Positions 61,195 to 64,000 of a stretch of 64,000 bases of DNA are shown in pieces (positions within the stretch are counted from its first letter, which is position 1; every line of letters starts with the position of its first letter). Origin of the DNA: JBCDHN01 sp964351855 (lineage in GTDB: Bacteria; Verrucomicrobiota; Verrucomicrobiia; Verrucomicrobiales; DEV007); the NCBI GenBank assembly GCA_964351855.1, contig CAYGQD010000010.1, forward strand, positions 1 through 64,000, read 5' to 3'. Made by a program: the position numbers and the translations under genes. The notes beneath the pieces were generated by a model. That model did not search any database. It had not been told where the DNA came from and was given only the letters and a program-made list of their open reading frames with translations.

Positions 61195-61782
61195 ATGAAA
61201 ATGCCTCTTATCCTTCTTCCCGTTTTGGCGATCACTTCCCTGTTTGCCTGGTCCACGAGTTGGGCAGACGAAGCCAAGAAGCCGGTCATCGAGGTCCTGG
61301 AGAAAGCTCCGGAACAGCCAACTAAACCCGTGGAAAAGACCCGCGCGGATTGGTTGATGGAGCTAACGCCCGAGCAATATCGGATTCTCCGCGAAGCCGG
61401 AACGGAGCGGGCCAATGGTCAGGCTTACGAGGAATTTAAGAAACAGGGTGGTGGAACTTACTATTGCGCCGGTTGCAACGCGGAGCTGTTTAGCTCCAAC
61501 GAAAAGTTCGATTCCCACTGCGGCTGGCCTTCGTTCTACGATCCCGCCAACGCGAAGAACATCAAGAAGTCGACCGATTACTTGCTTGGCTATCCGCGGA
61601 CGGAGGTGCTCTGTGCGGTCTGTGATGGCCATCTCGGTCACGTCTTCACCGGTGAAGGCTTCGATACCCCGACGGACAAGCGCTATTGCATCAACGGGAC
61701 GGTTTTGAAATTTGTTCCGGCTGCCGAAGTCGAGAAGAAGAAGGCGGAAGCTGCCGGGAAGGCGAAAAAGAAAGACAGCTGA
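61195..61782 (+). CDS. msrB: Exported methionine-R-sulfoxide reductase MsrB
   Basis: 195 aa from the ATG at 61195. A signal peptide (MPLILLPVLAITSLFAWS) and a linker precede the MsrB domain: zinc Cys91/94 (CAGC) and Cys140/143 (CAVC), GWPSFYDP, GYPRTEVLC, GHLGHVF and catalytic Cys165 in RYCINGTVLKF. It reduces R-methionine sulfoxide in proteins; the signal peptide puts it in the periplasm. The last residue before the gap is at 61782; the N-run at 61801 leaves the next 18 bp uncertain. Confidence 0.95.
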   Translation: MKMPLILLPVLAITSLFAWSTSWADEAKKPVIEVLEKAPEQPTKPVEKTRADWLMELTPEQYRILREAGTERANGQAYEEFKKQGGGTYYCAGCNAELFSSNEKFDSHCGWPSFYDPANAKNIKKSTDYLLGYPRTEVLCAVCDGHLGHVFTGEGFDTPTDKRYCINGTVLKFVPAAEVEKKKAEAAGKAKKKDS

Positions 61783-61800
61783 AACTTGATGGAGGATAAC

Positions 61801-61810
61801 NNNNNNNNNN
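61801..61810. other. Assembly gap (10 N)
   Basis: Ten N bases separate msrB from the next gene. The true length is unknown; a terminator, promoter or even more DNA could be missing. Confidence 0.98.
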
Positions 61811-61814
61811 GGCG

Positions 61815-62438
61815 ATGAAAACACGATGGTTCGGCCTAGCCCTGTTCGGGGTCGTTTGTCACGGAGCGTTGGCGCAAGTTGCCGAGGTTCCGTTTTACGA
61901 TCAATTGGCCAAGGCTGCCGTAGAGCGGAGCAAGCAACAGGTGCGCTATGAGCCGGCCTACGTCGTTCTGGCTTATCCGGGCGGCGATGTTCCGGCGGAG
62001 ACGGGCGTTTGCACGGATGTGGTGATTCGGAGCTACCGCGCGTTAGGGCTGGACCTTCAGAAGCTCGTTCATGAGGACATGCGGGCGAATTTTTCGAAGT
62101 ATCCGAAGAAGTGGGGCTTAAGCCGAACCGACCGCAATATCGATCATCGGCGGGTTCCCAATCTCCAGCGCTATTTCGAGCGAAAGGGAGCGGCCTTGCC
62201 CATCACGGAAGAGGCGAGAAACTATTTGCCGGGAGACGTCGTTGCTTGGGATTTGAATGGCAAAGGATTGACCCACATTGGAATTGTGGTTCCCGCGCCC
62301 GAAGGAGAGGCGGAGGGAGGCTGGATCGTTCACAACATCGGATATGGACCAGCGCTGGAGCAGCGCCTCTTTGCCTGGAAGATTCTGGGGCACTATCGTT
62401 TTGGTGAAGATGTCGCCAAAAACTATCTCTCAGACTAG
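61815..62438 (+). CDS. DUF1287 secreted protein (NlpC/P60-like fold)
   Basis: 207 aa. Signal peptide (WFGLALFGVVCHGALA) then DUF1287 blocks: GVCTDVVIRSYRALGLDLQ with the Cys/Asp pair, NYLPGDVVAWDLNGKG and THIGIVV with His. The domain is related to NlpC/P60 amidases. It probably acts on cell-wall peptides (inference). Its start is only 4 bp after an assembly gap. Confidence 0.9.
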   Translation: MKTRWFGLALFGVVCHGALAQVAEVPFYDQLAKAAVERSKQQVRYEPAYVVLAYPGGDVPAETGVCTDVVIRSYRALGLDLQKLVHEDMRANFSKYPKKWGLSRTDRNIDHRRVPNLQRYFERKGAALPITEEARNYLPGDVVAWDLNGKGLTHIGIVVPAPEGEAEGGWIVHNIGYGPALEQRLFAWKILGHYRFGEDVAKNYLSD

Positions 62439-62644
62439 CTAGGAGGTCTGTCGGACCTCGCCCGACCGGCCCCGAAAATCGAGGATTCGGCCAAAACTCC
62501 CCTTCGTTTTCGTCGTTTGTGTCTTCACAAATCCCTCAAACTCATGGTAATTTTGACTCGAACCTCGATCTTCTCGCCCTGACGCTCAAAGTCCGACAGT
62601 CTCCTCGCGAACAAACCGTTTCCTGCTACGTTTCACCACGATCC

Positions 62645-63349
62645 ATGAAGACCTTGATCACCTTGTTCACTGCCTCGCTCCTCTTCGCTTCCTGGTGTCA
62701 GGCTGCCAATCCGCGAGTGTTGAAAGCTCCGTTCGACGCGATTTCGTATGCGCGAACCAATGAGCAGCCGCTGATCCTTTTTGCGCTGATCGATGGAACG
62801 GATGGCTCGCGAAATTTCGCCCAATTGTTCAACGACAACCTTCTCAAAATGGACTCGAAGGAGTTCGTCGTAGCGCTTTGCGATGCCAGTGATTCGAAAA
62901 ATCAGGCCTTGTTCGCCGAAAAATTCGCCCAAGACGTCAAAACGTTGCCCGCCGTTCTCATCACCAATGTGCAAGGCAAAGTCGTCGCGCCCAGCCTCAA
63001 TGGCATCCAGCTTCAAGATGACTACGATCGCATGATTCACGCGGCGTTGGTCGAAGTCGGTCTTCGTGACAAAGCCGAGCCCGTCATTTCCAGCACGACG
63101 GGAGAAGTCCTGGAAGGCAGCAGCAAAGTCTTTCGTCTCATGAAAGACGAGGTCGAAAGCGGAGCGGTGGTCATCACCGAATACCGTGACTGGACCTTAA
63201 AAAACGGAGAGACCTTCAACGGCGCGGTGCTCAAAGCCGAGGGGGCCAACGGCACCTTCATGTTGGACTCTGGGGACGAGAAAAAGGTGAACTTCAACGA
63301 TCTCACGCCTGAAGATATTGCCTTCCTGCAGAAGGCGTTGGCGAACTGA
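62645..63349 (+). CDS. Secreted thioredoxin-like protein with SHD1-like C-terminus
   Basis: 234 aa from the ATG at 62645; the frame extends to 62519. Signal peptide TLITLFTASLLFASWCQA. A thioredoxin-like alpha/beta fold follows (PLILFALIDGTDGSRNF, VVALCDASDSKNQALFAEKF) without a CxxC pair. The last 60 residues are an SHD1-like module: YRDWTLKNGETFNGAVLKA, FMLDSGDEKKVNFNDLTPED. Function unknown; the lack of CxxC argues against a redox role. Confidence 0.8.
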   Translation: MKTLITLFTASLLFASWCQAANPRVLKAPFDAISYARTNEQPLILFALIDGTDGSRNFAQLFNDNLLKMDSKEFVVALCDASDSKNQALFAEKFAQDVKTLPAVLITNVQGKVVAPSLNGIQLQDDYDRMIHAALVEVGLRDKAEPVISSTTGEVLEGSSKVFRLMKDEVESGAVVITEYRDWTLKNGETFNGAVLKAEGANGTFMLDSGDEKKVNFNDLTPEDIAFLQKALAN

Positions 63350-63505
63350 ACAACGGCGCAGAAAGAACTCCAGAGGATTGGCTTACCTGCGTTGGAATCT
63401 ACCTCAGGTAGTTCACGACGCCCCAGTCGAATCCTTTAATAATCTTCGTGCCGTTGTGACTTCGTGCGAAACCAACCTCAGTCCCGCCAAAGCTACAAAA
63501 GAATT

Positions 63506-64000
63506 TTAGGAACTGGGCCCAACTTCGCGGATCCAAATCCGTTCCAAGGCGAAGGCCTCTTCCATTGCCTTCCAGAGTTCTTCCGGACTACGGCCTCGAA
63601 GCAAGACTTGGCGGGCTTCGTTTTCGGCTTCGGAAAGATCGACTTCGCTGACTTGCGGATTCTGCGTGAGGATGATCGGCTTTTCCGGGGGGAGTGGCCG
63701 TTTGGGGAGGACTGGAGGGAGGCCAAGTTGGACGCGTTCTTCCGAAGGGATTCGCTTGCGGACTTGGTCGTTGTGAATGCGGACCTGCTCATTGTAGGAG
63801 CTGGCTTGCTCGCGATACATCAGCAAGGCGGCGTTGTAATTGTCCACCTGTTCATTGAATTCCGTCAGCTCTGCTTTGTAGCGCTCAACCGCCTGATTGT
63901 AAGTGGCGACGAAATGTTCGCGTTCATCACGACCCGTCCGGGTGAGCTTGAGGTATCTGACGAGCGGAGAGACTTCTTCCGCGCCTTGGTCATCCAGATG
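63506..64000 (-). CDS. Partial coiled-coil protein, 5' end outside the window
   Basis: The frame is open to the right edge; 164 residues are visible and no start is needed inside (a GTG at 63847 is within the frame). A repeated Tyr-Asn heptad region (ATYNQAVERYKAELTEFNE, VDNYNAALLMYREQASSYNE) is followed by a Pro-rich linker (PVLPKRPLPPEKP) and a helical end (EELWKAMEEAFALERIW). The function is unknown. The YN-rich coil resembles TolC/OEP-like or structural coils only loosely. Confidence 0.6.
   Translation of the reverse strand, partial: HLDDQGAEEVSPLVRYLKLTRTGRDEREHFVATYNQAVERYKAELTEFNEQVDNYNAALLMYREQASSYNEQVRIHNDQVRKRIPSEERVQLGLPPVLPKRPLPPEKPIILTQNPQVSEVDLSEAENEARQVLLRGRSPEELWKAMEEAFALERIWIREVGPSS

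Noticed and set aside
1..64000. CRISPR array, rRNA, tRNA, phage or toxin-antitoxin module
   Set aside because: No regularly spaced repeats, tRNA-like cloverleaf or rRNA segments were noticed. The HNH pair is the nearest to a two-gene module and its role is unknown.

Overview
This is one contig of about 57% GC (by eye), packed with bacterial genes, with one 10-base run of N at 61801-61810. Nothing in it is phage, plasmid or rRNA, and I saw no tRNA or CRISPR array. The gene mix points to a heterotroph of the Verrucomicrobiota (inference, moderate confidence). It has three secreted formylglycine sulfatases, a DUF1501 Tat protein, a Gfo/Idh/MocA Tat oxidoreductase, a one-haem cytochrome lipoprotein, an exported YyaL-type thioredoxin protein, small SHD1-like beta domains, a bactofilin, and many starts without a Shine-Dalgarno sequence. 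The first gene (left edge) and the last gene (right edge) are cut by the window.

Layout. 1-3.7 kb: an alpha/beta hydrolase, then a divergent NamZ/NagZ pair that should strip MurNAc and GlcNAc from peptidoglycan ends. 3.8-6.6 kb: a DUF1501 protein and a membrane-anchored TAXI binding protein. 6.7-6.8 kb: a 149-bp MITE-like element with perfect 22-bp terminal inverted repeats. 6.9-14.6 kb: an envelope or exopolysaccharide region. It holds a polyprenyl-phosphate sugar transferase, a phytanoyl-CoA-type dioxygenase, alanine racemase, and a tight four-gene operon of AMP-ligase, fold-III PLP decarboxylase, acyl carrier protein and GNAT. This operon is the best candidate for a little-described system. 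15.1-17.6 kb: a PAS histidine kinase/NarL regulator pair behind a phased CCTTAG/CTAAGG repeat. 17.7-28.8 kb: bactofilin, trhO, the cytochrome/thioredoxin cluster, several secreted proteins of unknown function, a methyltransferase and sulfatase 1. 28.8-36 kb: mutS, an HNH endonuclease gene broken by one nonsense codon, an orphan ParA/TraL-like ATPase with an AT-rich promoter, an S4 protein, and an unusual double-AAA+ Clp-like ATPase. 36-46.9 kb: a phosphodiesterase-like protein missing a metal ligand, dhaK/dhaL, an FG-GAP protein, exported galM, a PL3 pectate lyase, a membrane protein, transaldolase and an oxidoreductase. 47-51.6 kb: a pilin-like protein and sulfatases 2 and 3. 51.7-58.3 kb: the complete ATP synthase operon atpBEFHAGDC, with an exact TGTGA-N6-TCACA site upstream. 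58.4-64 kb: nth, a 3D-domain lipoprotein, a cation exchanger, an exported MsrB, a DUF1287 protein, a thioredoxin-like protein and a partial coiled-coil protein.

How the genes fit together: sulfatases, pectate lyase, mutarotase and the DUF1501/FG-GAP proteins suit growth on sulfated or pectic polysaccharides. NamZ/NagZ suits cell-wall salvage. The 6.9-14.6 kb block suits making and decorating a surface polymer. Functions rest on motifs read by eye; no database search was run.
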